Shown one piece after another: positions 33,501 through 42,142 of a stretch of 64,000 nt of DNA. A model generated the notes under the pieces. That model did not search any database. It had not been told where the DNA came from and saw only the letters and a list, made by a program, of their open reading frames with translations. The first letter of the stretch is position 1. Every line of letters begins with the position of its first letter. This DNA is from an uncultured Eubacteriales bacterium. Its GTDB lineage: Bacteria > Bacillota > Clostridia > Christensenellales > CAG-138. The position numbers were made by a program, and so were the translations under genes. The stretch spans positions 62,001-126,000 of the forward strand of contig CADACQ010000002.1 of NCBI GenBank assembly GCA_902786465.1, in the 5' to 3' direction.

Positions 33501-35294
33501 TTAGTCTTCCAGGTCCTTAAATGAGATATGCAGCTCGTCCAGCTGCTTCTGCTCCACTGGATAGGGCGCGCCGGTCAGGGGATCGGAGGCGTTCTGCACC
33601 TTGGGGAAGGCGATCACGTCCCGGATGCTGCCCGCGCCGCAGATGAGCATGGCCAGCCGATCGAGGCCGTATGCGAGGCCGCCGTGGGGCGGCGTGCCGT
33701 ACTTGAAGGCGTTGAGCAGGAAGCCGAAGCGCTGCTGGGCCGCCTCCTCGGTGAAGCCCAGGGCCTTGAACATGCGCTTCTGCAGCTCCGCCGAATGGAT
33801 ACGGATGCTGCCGCCGCCGATCTCGTTGCCGTTGAGCACGATGTCGTAGGCCTTGGCCCGGACCGCGCCGGGGTCCTTTTCGATGAGGTCCAGGTCCTCG
33901 TCCATGGGGCTGGTAAAGGGATGGTGCATGGCCATGAACCGGCCCTCCTCCTCGCTCCATTCGAACTGGGGGAACTCCACCACCCACAGAAGGGCGTAGG
34001 TGTTCTCGGGGATCAGATGGAGCTTGTTGGCCACCTTCAGCCGCAGCGCGCCCAGGGAGGCCCAGACCACGCTGTTCTGGTCCGCCACGATAAACAGCAA
34101 ATCGCCCTTCTCGAAGTTTGCCTTTTCTTCGATGGCCGCCACTTCTTCGGCGGACAGGAACTTCAGGATGGGGCTCTGGATACCCTCGTCCTTGTAGTTC
34201 ATCCAGGCCAGGCCCTTGGCCTTGTAGGTCTTGACGAACTCGCCCTCGGCGTCGATCTCCTTGCGGGAGTAGTGATGGGAGCCGCCCTTCACGTTGATGC
34301 AGCGGACGGAGCCGCCGTTCTTCACCGCGTTCGCGAACACGGAGAAGCCGCTGTTTTTCACGATGTCGGTCAGGTCCACCAGCTCCATGCCGAAGCGCAC
34401 GTCGGGCTTGTCAGAGCCGTAGCGGTTCATGGCGTCGATCCACTTGATGCGGGGCAGCGGGTTGGGGATGTCCACGTCCAGGCACTCCTTGAAGACCCGG
34501 CGCAGGAACCCCTCGTTCATGGCCATCACGTCGTCCTCCTCCACGAAGGACATTTCAAGGTCGATCTGCGTGAAGTCCGGCTGCCGGTCGGCCCGAAGGT
34601 CCTCATCCCTAAAGCACCGGGCGATCTGCATGTAGCGGTCGAAGCCGGAGACCATCAGCATCTGCTTGAAGAGCTGGGGGCTTTGGGGCAGGGCGTAGAA
34701 ACTGCCCGGATGGACCCGAGAGGGCACCAGATAGTCCCGAGCGCCTTCGGGGGTGCTGCCGGTCAGCACCGGGGTCTCGATCTCCACGAAGCCGTTCTCC
34801 GCGAAGTATTCCCGGGTGATATGGGCGATCTTATGGCGCATCATCAGGTTCTGCTGCATGACGGGCCGGCGAAGGTCCAGATACCGGTACTTGAGCCGCA
34901 AAAGCTCCCCGGCGTTGGTATCGTCGCTGACCTCGAAAGGCGGCGTCTCGCTGACGGACAGGATCTTGAAGTCCCTGACCTTCACCTCCACCTCACCGGT
35001 CTTCATCTTGGGGTTCACCATGTTGCCGGTCCTGGCTTCCAGGGTGCCCCGGACGGCCAGCACGTATTCCGAACGGATGGCGGACGCCCGATCGTAGTCC
35101 TCGGCGCTCAGGGTGCTGCTGTCGAACACCACCTGCATGAGGCCGGACCGGTCCCGGAGCTGGACGAAGATCAGCGCGCCCAAGTCACGGCGCACGTTGC
35201 ACCAGCCCATCAGCGTCACTTCCCTGCCCACGTCCGCCTTTCCAAGCTCCGTGCAGTAGCAGGTGCGTTTCCATCCCTGCAGCAATTCACTCAT
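33501..35294 (-). CDS. aspS: Aspartyl-tRNA synthetase
   Basis: A 597-residue class IIb synthetase of the bacterial type. It has an N-terminal OB-fold anticodon-binding domain (residues 10-115; GREVTLMGWCNVRRDLGALIF), motif 2 RCFRDEDLRADRQPDFTQID, a GAD insertion in the middle, and motif 3 GLAYGLDRLAML. The ATG lies 8 bases inside the end of hisS, so the two are translationally coupled. Whether it is discriminating or also charges tRNA-Asn cannot be told from sequence alone. Confidence 0.97.
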   Translation of the reverse strand: MSELLQGWKRTCYCTELGKADVGREVTLMGWCNVRRDLGALIFVQLRDRSGLMQVVFDSSTLSAEDYDRASAIRSEYVLAVRGTLEARTGNMVNPKMKTGEVEVKVRDFKILSVSETPPFEVSDDTNAGELLRLKYRYLDLRRPVMQQNLMMRHKIAHITREYFAENGFVEIETPVLTGSTPEGARDYLVPSRVHPGSFYALPQSPQLFKQMLMVSGFDRYMQIARCFRDEDLRADRQPDFTQIDLEMSFVEEDDVMAMNEGFLRRVFKECLDVDIPNPLPRIKWIDAMNRYGSDKPDVRFGMELVDLTDIVKNSGFSVFANAVKNGGSVRCINVKGGSHHYSRKEIDAEGEFVKTYKAKGLAWMNYKDEGIQSPILKFLSAEEVAAIEEKANFEKGDLLFIVADQNSVVWASLGALRLKVANKLHLIPENTYALLWVVEFPQFEWSEEEGRFMAMHHPFTSPMDEDLDLIEKDPGAVRAKAYDIVLNGNEIGGGSIRIHSAELQKRMFKALGFTEEAAQQRFGFLLNAFKYGTPPHGGLAYGLDRLAMLICGAGSIRDVIAFPKVQNASDPLTGAPYPVEQKQLDELHISFKDLED

Positions 35295-36561
35295 GACTAT
35301 TGCCTCCTATCGTTTCTGCAATATCCCTGGCGGTGAGCGATACCTCGATCTGCTCCCCGTCGGCCATTCTCTTAAGATTTCCTTTGCCGTTGGTCAGTTC
35401 GTTTTCACCGATGACCAGCACGTGCTTCGCCTCGGTCTTGCCCGCGTACTTGAAGTTGGCCTTGACGCTGCGTCCCACATGGTCCGTATCGGCGGCGTAG
35501 CCCAGCTTTCTAAGGCCGTTCACCAGCTCGAAGGCCTTCTGGCGCTCCGCGTCGCCCATGCCGAAGATCAGCACATCCACGGGCTCGGGCTTCGGGACCT
35601 CCACGCCCAGCTGATCGAGGTACAGCAGCAGCCGCTCGATACCCAACCCGAAGCCCACCGCGGCCACCTCGGGGCCGCCGATCTGCTTCACCAAGCCGTC
35701 GTACCGGCCGCCGCCGCAGAGGGTACCCTGAGCGCCCGCCGCGCCGGAGACGATCTCAAACACGGTGCGGGTGTAGTAGTCGAGGCCACGGACCAGCATG
35801 GGGTCCATCTCATAGGGGATGCCGATGGCGTCGAGATACCCCCGTAGCTTGTCCATATGGGCCCGGCACTCGTCGCACACGTAGTCCATGGTGTGGGGCG
35901 CGTTGGCGTTGATCCTCTTGCAGGACTCTACCTTGCAGTCCAGCACCCGCAGCGGGTTCTTTTCGAGCCGCACCTGGCAATCCTCGCAGAGTTCGTCCCG
36001 ATGCTCGGACAAATACGCTTTCAAAGCGTTTTGATACCGGTCCCGGCACTTGGGGCAGCCGATGGAGTTGAGCTTCACGGTCAGATCCCGGGCGCCCATG
36101 GTAGTGAAGATATCCCAGGCCATGGCGATTACCTCGGCGTCCGCGCTGGGCTCCGGGGCGCCGAAGCACTCCACGCCGAACTGATGGTGCTCCCGAAGCC
36201 GGCCAGCTTGGGGCCGCTCGTACCGGAACACGGGGCAGTTGAGATAGTAGACCTTCATGGGCATGGCCTCGGCGAAGAGCCCGTGCTCCACGAACATGCG
36301 CACGGTCCCCGCCGTGCCCTCGGGCTTCAGCGTGATGCTGCGGCCGCCCTTGTCGTTGAAGGTGTACATCTCCTTCTGTACCACGTCCGTGGTGTCGCCT
36401 ACGGACCGCAAAAAGAGCTCCGTGTGCTCGATGACCGGGGTGCGGATCTCCTTGAAGCCATAGCGGGCGGTGGTCCTGCGGATCAACTCCTCCACATACT
36501 GCCAGCGATAGCTCTCCGCCGGGGTAACGTCCCGGGTCCCTTTAGGTGCCTGATATGCCAT
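35287..36561 (-). CDS. hisS: Histidyl-tRNA synthetase
   Basis: A 424-residue class II synthetase. It starts AYQAPKGTRDVTP, has motif 2 around FRYERPQAGRLREHHQFGVE, the histidine-specific GLDYYTRTVFE, and the motif 3 region AAVGFGLGIERLLL, with an anticodon-binding domain at the end (VDVLIFGMGD ... VGRSVKANFKYAGK). It has an extra Cys-rich stretch (CPKCRDRYQNAL ... CEDCQ ... VCDEC) seen in many Firmicute HisS. AGGAGGAAGG precedes the ATG. It leads the T-box unit. Confidence 0.97.
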   Translation of the reverse strand: MAYQAPKGTRDVTPAESYRWQYVEELIRRTTARYGFKEIRTPVIEHTELFLRSVGDTTDVVQKEMYTFNDKGGRSITLKPEGTAGTVRMFVEHGLFAEAMPMKVYYLNCPVFRYERPQAGRLREHHQFGVECFGAPEPSADAEVIAMAWDIFTTMGARDLTVKLNSIGCPKCRDRYQNALKAYLSEHRDELCEDCQVRLEKNPLRVLDCKVESCKRINANAPHTMDYVCDECRAHMDKLRGYLDAIGIPYEMDPMLVRGLDYYTRTVFEIVSGAAGAQGTLCGGGRYDGLVKQIGGPEVAAVGFGLGIERLLLYLDQLGVEVPKPEPVDVLIFGMGDAERQKAFELVNGLRKLGYAADTDHVGRSVKANFKYAGKTEAKHVLVIGENELTNGKGNLKRMADGEQIEVSLTARDIAETIGGNSHE

Positions 36562-36580
36562 AATCCTTCCTCCTGTTACG

Positions 36581-36800
36581 AAAAAGCGGCCCCGTCTCCC
36601 TGTGAGGGACGGAAGACCGCGGTGCCACCCTGATTAAGCGAAATTCGCTTCACTCTGGTTCCTAACGCGAACTGCACGGCGGGCCATTTCCTGCCCGCGG
36701 CTCCCGGATGTCCTTCGAAACGCCCTCACCGCCCGGCTTTCACCGTCCCGAACTCGCTTTAGGGTCTTGCTGCGCTTTTACTCTTCCGTTCTCAGCCTTT
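36581..36800 (-). promoter_or_regulatory. T-box riboswitch controlling hisS-aspS
   Basis: On the minus strand the leader has a stem I region with GGTGAAAGCC, a candidate specifier stretch GAAGGACATCC, the T-box core AGGGTGGCACCGCGG (36617-36631), and a terminator GCGGTC...CCGC followed by TTTTT (36581-36620). Uncharged tRNA would pair with the specifier and with TGGC in the core to favour the antiterminator. The specifier reads GAC (Asp, 36710-36712). It overlaps CAT (His, 36708-36710) in the bases GACAT, fitting a unit that encodes both synthetases. Placement of the specifier loop was done by eye. Confidence 0.88.
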
Positions 36801-36805
36801 GCTGT

Positions 36806-36834
36806 AGTATACCCGCCTTTGACGCGATTGTCAA
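36806..36834 (-). promoter_or_regulatory. Sigma-A promoter of the T-box hisS unit
   Basis: Minus strand: consensus TTGACA, a 17-base spacer and TATACT. The -35 overlaps the hemZ stop codon at 36831. Confidence 0.85.
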
Positions 36835-38264
36835 TCCGAAAACAGACGTTTTTTCTCGCCGAACAGCTTCTCCTGCTTCTGATACCAGGTGGGCACGTCC
36901 TTGGGGCTGGGCAGCCGCTCCACCCGCGCCCCCGCGCCGTAGACCCGCTTGGTCATGGCCCCGGCCCCGTGGGACAGGATGCTGACGGTCTCCTCCATCA
37001 TGTCGATGTTGTAGATGCACTCGGCGCTGGGCTTTGCGTACCCCACGTTCTCCAAATTCCCCTGCATATACTTCTGGCGGTACATGTAGTAGGGCTTCAT
37101 GCCCATCTTTCGGGCTGCGGCCCCACCCATGCGGACCATCTCCTCCACTGCCGCGCCGTCGGGCAGTGGGTATTCTTCCAGCCTTGCTTTCAGCCGGGAG
37201 GAATGCTTGATGGCCAGGGTGTGGACCGTGAGATTCTCCGGGTCGAAGGCGCGGACCGCCTCCAACGTCCGGGCGAAGTCCTCCACGTCCTCCCCCGGCA
37301 GCCCCGCGATCAGGTCCATATTGATGCAGTCGAAGCCCTCCTGGCTGGCCAGCTCGAAGCAGGCGGCGATGTCCGCCGCCGAATGAAAGCGGCCGATGGC
37401 CTGAAGGGTCCGATCGTTCATGGTCTGAGGATTGATGCTGATGCGGGTGACGCCGTGATCCTTCAGCACCCGAAGCTTGTCCCGGGTGATGGTGTCGGGC
37501 CGCCCCGCCTCTACGGTGAACTCGTGCCCCGAAAGGCCGTACGCTTCGTCCAGGGCGGACAGGACCCGGTCCAGCTCCGGGGCGGGCAGGACCGTGGGAG
37601 TGCCGCCGCCAAAATAGAAGGTGCGCACCGAAAAGCCCGTTTCCTGGAGGAGCTCTGCCCCCTGGCGGATGTCCAGGATCAGGTGGTCGGCGTATTCGCT
37701 GAGCACCCCCTCCTTCTTCGCCACCTCCGCTCCGAAGGAACAGTAGAGGCACCGGCTCCGGCAAAAGGGGATGTGCAGGTAAACGGAGGCGCTTTTGGGC
37801 GCCACGGATTCGATATGGGGCCGCTGGACGGCGGTGATCTCCTCCACCAAAGCCTGCTTCTCGGGGGACACCGTGAACAGCTCCCGGAAGGAGCGCCTGG
37901 CCTCCTCCTCCCCCTGCCGCTCCGCGATCTCCCGAAAGAGCTTGGTGGGCCGGATGCCTGTGAGGGACCCCCAGGGGGTGGCCACGGGATAGAGCTCCTG
38001 CATGACCTGGTAGACGCACAGCTTCAAGGCCCGCTTTTGCTGCCGCTTCACGTCCAGGGCGTCGACGCCCGGCTGGACCGGCACGATCCTCTCCGCGTGC
38101 TGAGGCATAGCGAGGCACCTTGCTTCGCCGTCCTGAAGGATGACGAACAGCCTGAGCTCCGCCTCCGGGGCATAGGGCAAGATGTCCGTCTGCCCCAAAA
38201 ACAGGCGGACCTCCTCGGTCATATCGTTGAAAAAGCCCTTGGCGTTGGTGATCAGCTGAACCAT
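36831..38264 (-). CDS. hemZ: Coproporphyrinogen III oxidase-like radical SAM protein HemZ
   Basis: A 477-residue radical SAM protein. The 4Fe-4S motif is CRSRCLYCSF (CxxxCxxC, about residue 178), followed by TFYFGGGTPTVL for SAM binding and GFDCINMDLIAGLPGED. An N-terminal extension of about 165 residues is typical of HemZ rather than HemN. It is thought to act in anaerobic heme synthesis, although some family members serve heme degradation or methyl transfer. Its start overlaps the metallo-beta-lactamase gene by 13 bases. Confidence 0.9.
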   Translation of the reverse strand: MVQLITNAKGFFNDMTEEVRLFLGQTDILPYAPEAELRLFVILQDGEARCLAMPQHAERIVPVQPGVDALDVKRQQKRALKLCVYQVMQELYPVATPWGSLTGIRPTKLFREIAERQGEEEARRSFRELFTVSPEKQALVEEITAVQRPHIESVAPKSASVYLHIPFCRSRCLYCSFGAEVAKKEGVLSEYADHLILDIRQGAELLQETGFSVRTFYFGGGTPTVLPAPELDRVLSALDEAYGLSGHEFTVEAGRPDTITRDKLRVLKDHGVTRISINPQTMNDRTLQAIGRFHSAADIAACFELASQEGFDCINMDLIAGLPGEDVEDFARTLEAVRAFDPENLTVHTLAIKHSSRLKARLEEYPLPDGAAVEEMVRMGGAAARKMGMKPYYMYRQKYMQGNLENVGYAKPSAECIYNIDMMEETVSILSHGAGAMTKRVYGAGARVERLPSPKDVPTWYQKQEKLFGEKKRLFSD

Positions 38265-38890
38265 GGGTGATCCCGATAGACGTTCATAGGATTGAACTGC
38301 TTCTCATGTTCGATGGTGGTGCTCTCCTCGTGGCCGGGGTAGACCGTGTACCCGTCCAGGGCGTACAGCTTGCGGAAGAGAGAATCCATCAGCTCCCGCA
38401 TGTTGCCCCCCAGGTCCGTCCGGCCTACGCTCTCGCAGAAGAGGGTGTCACCGGAAAACACGGTCATTTCGCTGTCCACGATGTAACAGACCCCGCCCTT
38501 GGTGTGGCCGGGAGTCTCCAATACCCGGAAGGTGAGGCCGCCCGCTTCGATCCTGTCCCCCTCCCGGATCAGCACGTCCGCCGCGCAGGGCTTGAGACCA
38601 TAGCTCATGGCGGAAAGATAGGAGGCTTTGCCCGCGGCCATATCGGCGTCCGCTTTATGGATATACACCCTGGCGCCGGTCTTCTCTTTCAGATCCGCCG
38701 CGCCCCACACGTGATCGAAGTGGCCGTGGGTCAGCAAGATATGGGTGCAGGTCAGTCCCTCCTTTTGGAGGCGATCAAAAATCAGTTTAGCGTCCGCCGG
38801 GTCGATGACGGTACAGGTGGGGCTGCCCTCCCGGCGCACGATATAGGAATTGGCCATGACGGGACCGCAGGGGATGGCGATGATCTCCAT
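38252..38890 (-). CDS. Metallo-beta-lactamase fold hydrolase (glyoxalase II-like)
   Basis: A 212-residue enzyme with the metal motif THGHFDH near residue 55, a later His in ETPGHTKGGVCY, the Asp in FSGDTLF, and PGHEESTT near the end. This is the short glyoxalase II-like group common in Firmicutes (YqgX/YcbL type); the substrate is unknown. It overlaps hemZ by 13 bases and starts 3 bases after dtd, so it is part of the rel-dtd unit. Confidence 0.92.
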   Translation of the reverse strand: MEIIAIPCGPVMANSYIVRREGSPTCTVIDPADAKLIFDRLQKEGLTCTHILLTHGHFDHVWGAADLKEKTGARVYIHKADADMAAGKASYLSAMSYGLKPCAADVLIREGDRIEAGGLTFRVLETPGHTKGGVCYIVDSEMTVFSGDTLFCESVGRTDLGGNMRELMDSLFRKLYALDGYTVYPGHEESTTIEHEKQFNPMNVYRDHPWFS

Positions 38891-38893
38891 GCC

Positions 38894-39343
38894 TCAAAAC
38901 TCCTTTTTGCTGTTGAGCAGGATGGTGAAGGGACCGTCGTTGACGAGGGACACCTGCATGTCCGCCATGAAGGTGCCGCTCTCTACGGGCACGCCGCCCT
39001 CCCGCATATAAGCTTTGACGGTCTCGAACAGGGGCTTGGCCTTTTCGGGCCGTTCGGCGGTGATATAGCTGGGCCGGCGGCCATGCCGGGCGTCCCCCGC
39101 CAGCGTGAACTGGCTGACGGCCAGGATGCTGCCGCCCACGTCGCCTACGGACAGGTTGGGGACCCCGTTATCGTCGTCGAAGATCCGAAGGCCCACGCAC
39201 TTGTCGGCGATATACCGGGCGTCCTTCTCCGTGTCCCCCACCTCCACGCCGATGAGGACCATGAGGCCCCTTTCAATGGATGCGGTGAGCTCCCCGCCGA
39301 TGGAGACGGAGGAGCGAAGGACCCGCTGTACCACGGCTCGCAT
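38894..39343 (-). CDS. dtd: D-aminoacyl-tRNA deacylase
   Basis: A 149-residue enzyme that removes D-amino acids from mischarged tRNA. The conserved SQFTLAGDARHGRRPSY and SGTFMADMQVSLVNDGPFTI are present. Compared with the usual TGxFGAxM and NDGPVT, Gly is Met and Val is Phe next to the Gly-cis-Pro pocket; these are mild changes near the active site. It follows rel by 2 bases, the standard rel-dtd pairing. Confidence 0.93.
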   Translation of the reverse strand: MRAVVQRVLRSSVSIGGELTASIERGLMVLIGVEVGDTEKDARYIADKCVGLRIFDDDNGVPNLSVGDVGGSILAVSQFTLAGDARHGRRPSYITAERPEKAKPLFETVKAYMREGGVPVESGTFMADMQVSLVNDGPFTILLNSKKEF

Positions 39344-39345
39344 AT

Positions 39346-41550
39346 TTACCTCCCGTTGACCCGTCGCACTTCGATGACGGATTTAAGCTTTCTAAGATTG
39401 GACATGATGTGGTTCAGCTGGTCCGTGTCCGAGACCACGAAGGTCACCAGCATGGTGGCCACGCCGTCGGCGGTGGTCTGAGCCTTCATGTCCGAAATAT
39501 ACACGTTCATGGTGGTGAGCAGCCGGCTGATCTCCAGCAGGGAGCCTGTCTTATCCACCACATGGATGAACACCGTGGCGGAGAACTCCTCCGTGGAGGA
39601 AGCGGCCCATTCCACGGGCACGAACCGTTCCGGCTCCAGGGAGAGCCGCGGCATGTTCCGGCAGTCCGCCCGATGGATGGACACGCCCCGGCCCCGGGTG
39701 ATGTAGCCCACGATCTTGTCCCCGGGCAGGGGGTTGCAGCAGTTGCTGAAGTGGACGGACATGCCCGGGTCCCCAGCCACGATGATGCCGTTGGTGGGCT
39801 TTGGCTTAGCCTGGGAGGCGGGCTTGTGGGGCGTGGGGGCGCCGGCGGCAGCGTTCTGCAGCCGCTCCTGCATCTCCTCCAGCTTGTCCTCCTTGCGCTT
39901 CATCTCCATGAGCTTGTGGAGCACCTGCCCTGCTGAGATGCCGCCGTAGCCGATGGAGGAATAGAGCTCATCTAAGGAAGGTAAGGTGAGCCGCTTGAGG
40001 ATCTCGTTGTAAAACTCCGGCTTCATCAGGGTGGAGATGTCCATGGCCTGTCGCTTGGCGGCGTCCTCCAGCATCTCCCGGCCCTTCTGGATGTTCTCCT
40101 CCCGATTCGCCTTCTTGAACCACTGCTTGATGCGGTTTTTGGCGGACTGGGTCTTGACGATATTGAGCCAGTCGCGACTGGGACCGGCCTGGGTGTTGGA
40201 GGTGATGATCTCCACCACGTCGTTGGTCTTCAGGGTATAATCGAGGCGCACCATATTCCCATTGACACGAGCGTGCTGGGTATGGTGGCCCACATTGGTG
40301 TGGATACGGTACGCAAAGTCCAGAGGCGTGCTGCCGATGGGCAGGTCAAGAATCTCCCCCTTGGGCGTGAGCACGTAGACGTACTCGCCCAGATAATCCT
40401 TCACCACGTTCTCGGCGAACTCGGAGCTGTCCTCGCTGTTGTCCCGGGCCTCGTCCACAACCTGCCGGAGCCAGCTGGTGCGCTTGTCCATCTCCGTCTG
40501 GACGGTCCGCCCCTCCTTGTACATCCAGTGGGCGGCCACGCCGTATTCCGCGGTCTCGTGCATCTCATGGGTCCGGATCTGGACTTCGAAGGGGATGCCG
40601 TTCTTGTTCATGAGGGTGGTGTGCAAGGAACGGTACAGGTTTGGCTTGGGCATGGCAATGTAGTCCTTGAACCGGCCCGGCAGGGGCTTCCACTCCGCGT
40701 GGATGATGCCCAAGGCGGCGTAGCAGTCGTTCACCGTATTCACGATGACCCGAATGGCGATGAGATCGTAGATCTCGCCTATGCCCACGTTGTTGCGCTG
40801 CATCTTGCGATAGGTGGAATATAGATGCTTGGGCCGGCCGGAAAGATCGGCGTCGATCCCCGCCTCCTTCATGAGCTCCTTCATCCGCTCCATGGCAGTG
40901 CCCAGGAGCTTCAATCGCTCCTCCTGCTGCCGGGAAACCAGACTCCGGATGCGCTCATACTCCTCAGGCATGAGATACTTGAAGGACAGGTCCTCCAGCT
41001 CGCTTCTTAGGACGCCGATGCCGAACCGGTGAGCTAGCGGCGTATAGACCTCCAAGGTCTCCTTGGCCTTGCGTATCTGCTTCTCCCGGGTGCAGTATTC
41101 CAGGGTGTGCATGTTGTGCAGCCGGTCTGCGAGCTTGATGATGACCACTCGCACGTCGTCTGCAATGGCCAGGAAGAGCTTGGTCAGGTTTTCGTTCTGC
41201 TCCTGTTTCTTGGTGACGTATTCCTTCTGGCCGGACCGGGTCAGCTTGGTCACGCCGTCCACCAGATGGGCCACCTCGGGGGAAAAGCGCTTGGATATTT
41301 CGTCCAGAGAGATGTTCCTGCCATCCTCCACCGTATCGTGGAGCACGCCGGCGATGACCGTGGCGGCGTCCATGCCCATGTCCAGCAGATACTCTGCCAC
41401 CGCGATGGGATGGATGATATAGGGCTCGCCGGACTCTCGCTTCTGCCCCTCGTGGACAGCGGTAGCGAAGGCCACGGCTTCCTCCATGGTCTTTCCCTTC
41501 TCCGGGCCGAATTTGGCGCTGAATTTTTGAAGCAGTTCTTCCCTTGCCAT
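39346..41550 (-). CDS. rel: Bifunctional (p)ppGpp synthetase/hydrolase
   Basis: A 734-residue long RSH enzyme. It has an N-terminal HD hydrolase domain (IIHPIAVAEYLLDMG, LHDTVEDG), a synthetase domain (KLADRLHNMHTLE, LYRSLHTTLMN), a TGS domain (VYVLTPKGEILDLPIGSTPL), a conserved cysteine/zinc region with VHFSNCCNPLPGD, and a C-terminal ACT domain. Both hydrolase and synthetase residues look intact. It makes and degrades ppGpp in amino acid starvation. No clear Shine-Dalgarno precedes ATG 41550. The gene lies between apt and dtd, as in Bacillus. Confidence 0.96.
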   Translation of the reverse strand: MAREELLQKFSAKFGPEKGKTMEEAVAFATAVHEGQKRESGEPYIIHPIAVAEYLLDMGMDAATVIAGVLHDTVEDGRNISLDEISKRFSPEVAHLVDGVTKLTRSGQKEYVTKKQEQNENLTKLFLAIADDVRVVIIKLADRLHNMHTLEYCTREKQIRKAKETLEVYTPLAHRFGIGVLRSELEDLSFKYLMPEEYERIRSLVSRQQEERLKLLGTAMERMKELMKEAGIDADLSGRPKHLYSTYRKMQRNNVGIGEIYDLIAIRVIVNTVNDCYAALGIIHAEWKPLPGRFKDYIAMPKPNLYRSLHTTLMNKNGIPFEVQIRTHEMHETAEYGVAAHWMYKEGRTVQTEMDKRTSWLRQVVDEARDNSEDSSEFAENVVKDYLGEYVYVLTPKGEILDLPIGSTPLDFAYRIHTNVGHHTQHARVNGNMVRLDYTLKTNDVVEIITSNTQAGPSRDWLNIVKTQSAKNRIKQWFKKANREENIQKGREMLEDAAKRQAMDISTLMKPEFYNEILKRLTLPSLDELYSSIGYGGISAGQVLHKLMEMKRKEDKLEEMQERLQNAAAGAPTPHKPASQAKPKPTNGIIVAGDPGMSVHFSNCCNPLPGDKIVGYITRGRGVSIHRADCRNMPRLSLEPERFVPVEWAASSTEEFSATVFIHVVDKTGSLLEISRLLTTMNVYISDMKAQTTADGVATMLVTFVVSDTDQLNHIMSNLRKLKSVIEVRRVNGR

Positions 41551-41608
41551 TTTTTGCCGAAAAGGGGATCAACGCTGCCGCTGATCCCTGGGTAGACTTT
41601 CTATTCGA

Positions 41609-42121
41609 TTAGTACTTGAGAATGGTGTCGACTTCGTAATCCTTCAGCGCTTCCCGTCCGGGCAGATCGGTGAGCTCAATGGCGAAGCAGCAGGCTGCCA
41701 CGACGCCGCCGGCCTTCTCACAGAGCTTGGCGCAGGCGAGGGCCGTGCCGCCGGTAGCGAGAAGATCGTCCACCACAGCCACCCGCTGGCCGGGCTTGAC
41801 GGAATCGATATGCATATGGAGCTCGTCCGTCCCGTACTCAAGGCCGTACTGATAGCTGACGGTAGTGTAGGGGAGCTTGCCCGGCTTGCGGGCCAGCACC
41901 ATGCCCACGTTCAAGGCATAGGCCACAGAGGCGCTGAAGATGAATCCGCGGGCTTCCGGCGCGATGATAAGATCGATGTTCTTGTCCCGCAGGAAATCCG
42001 CCATCCGGTTCACCATCTCCTGAAAGGCGTCCTTGTTGCCCAGCAGGGGCGTGATGTCGCGGAAAAGGATGCCCTTCTTGGGGAAATCGGGGATCGACCG
42101 TACATAGTCCTTGAGTTCCAT
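41609..42121 (-). CDS. apt: Adenine phosphoribosyltransferase
   Basis: A 170-residue salvage enzyme making AMP from adenine and PRPP. The PRPP loop is VAVVDDLLATGGTALA, with EARGFIFSASVAYAL and the N-terminal IPDFPKKGILFRDITPLL typical of Apt. AAGGAGGATACAT precedes the ATG. The recJ-apt-rel order is conserved in Firmicutes. Confidence 0.97.
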   Translation of the reverse strand: MELKDYVRSIPDFPKKGILFRDITPLLGNKDAFQEMVNRMADFLRDKNIDLIIAPEARGFIFSASVAYALNVGMVLARKPGKLPYTTVSYQYGLEYGTDELHMHIDSVKPGQRVAVVDDLLATGGTALACAKLCEKAGGVVAACCFAIELTDLPGREALKDYEVDTILKY

Positions 42122-42142
42122 ATGTATCCTCCTTAACAGCCG

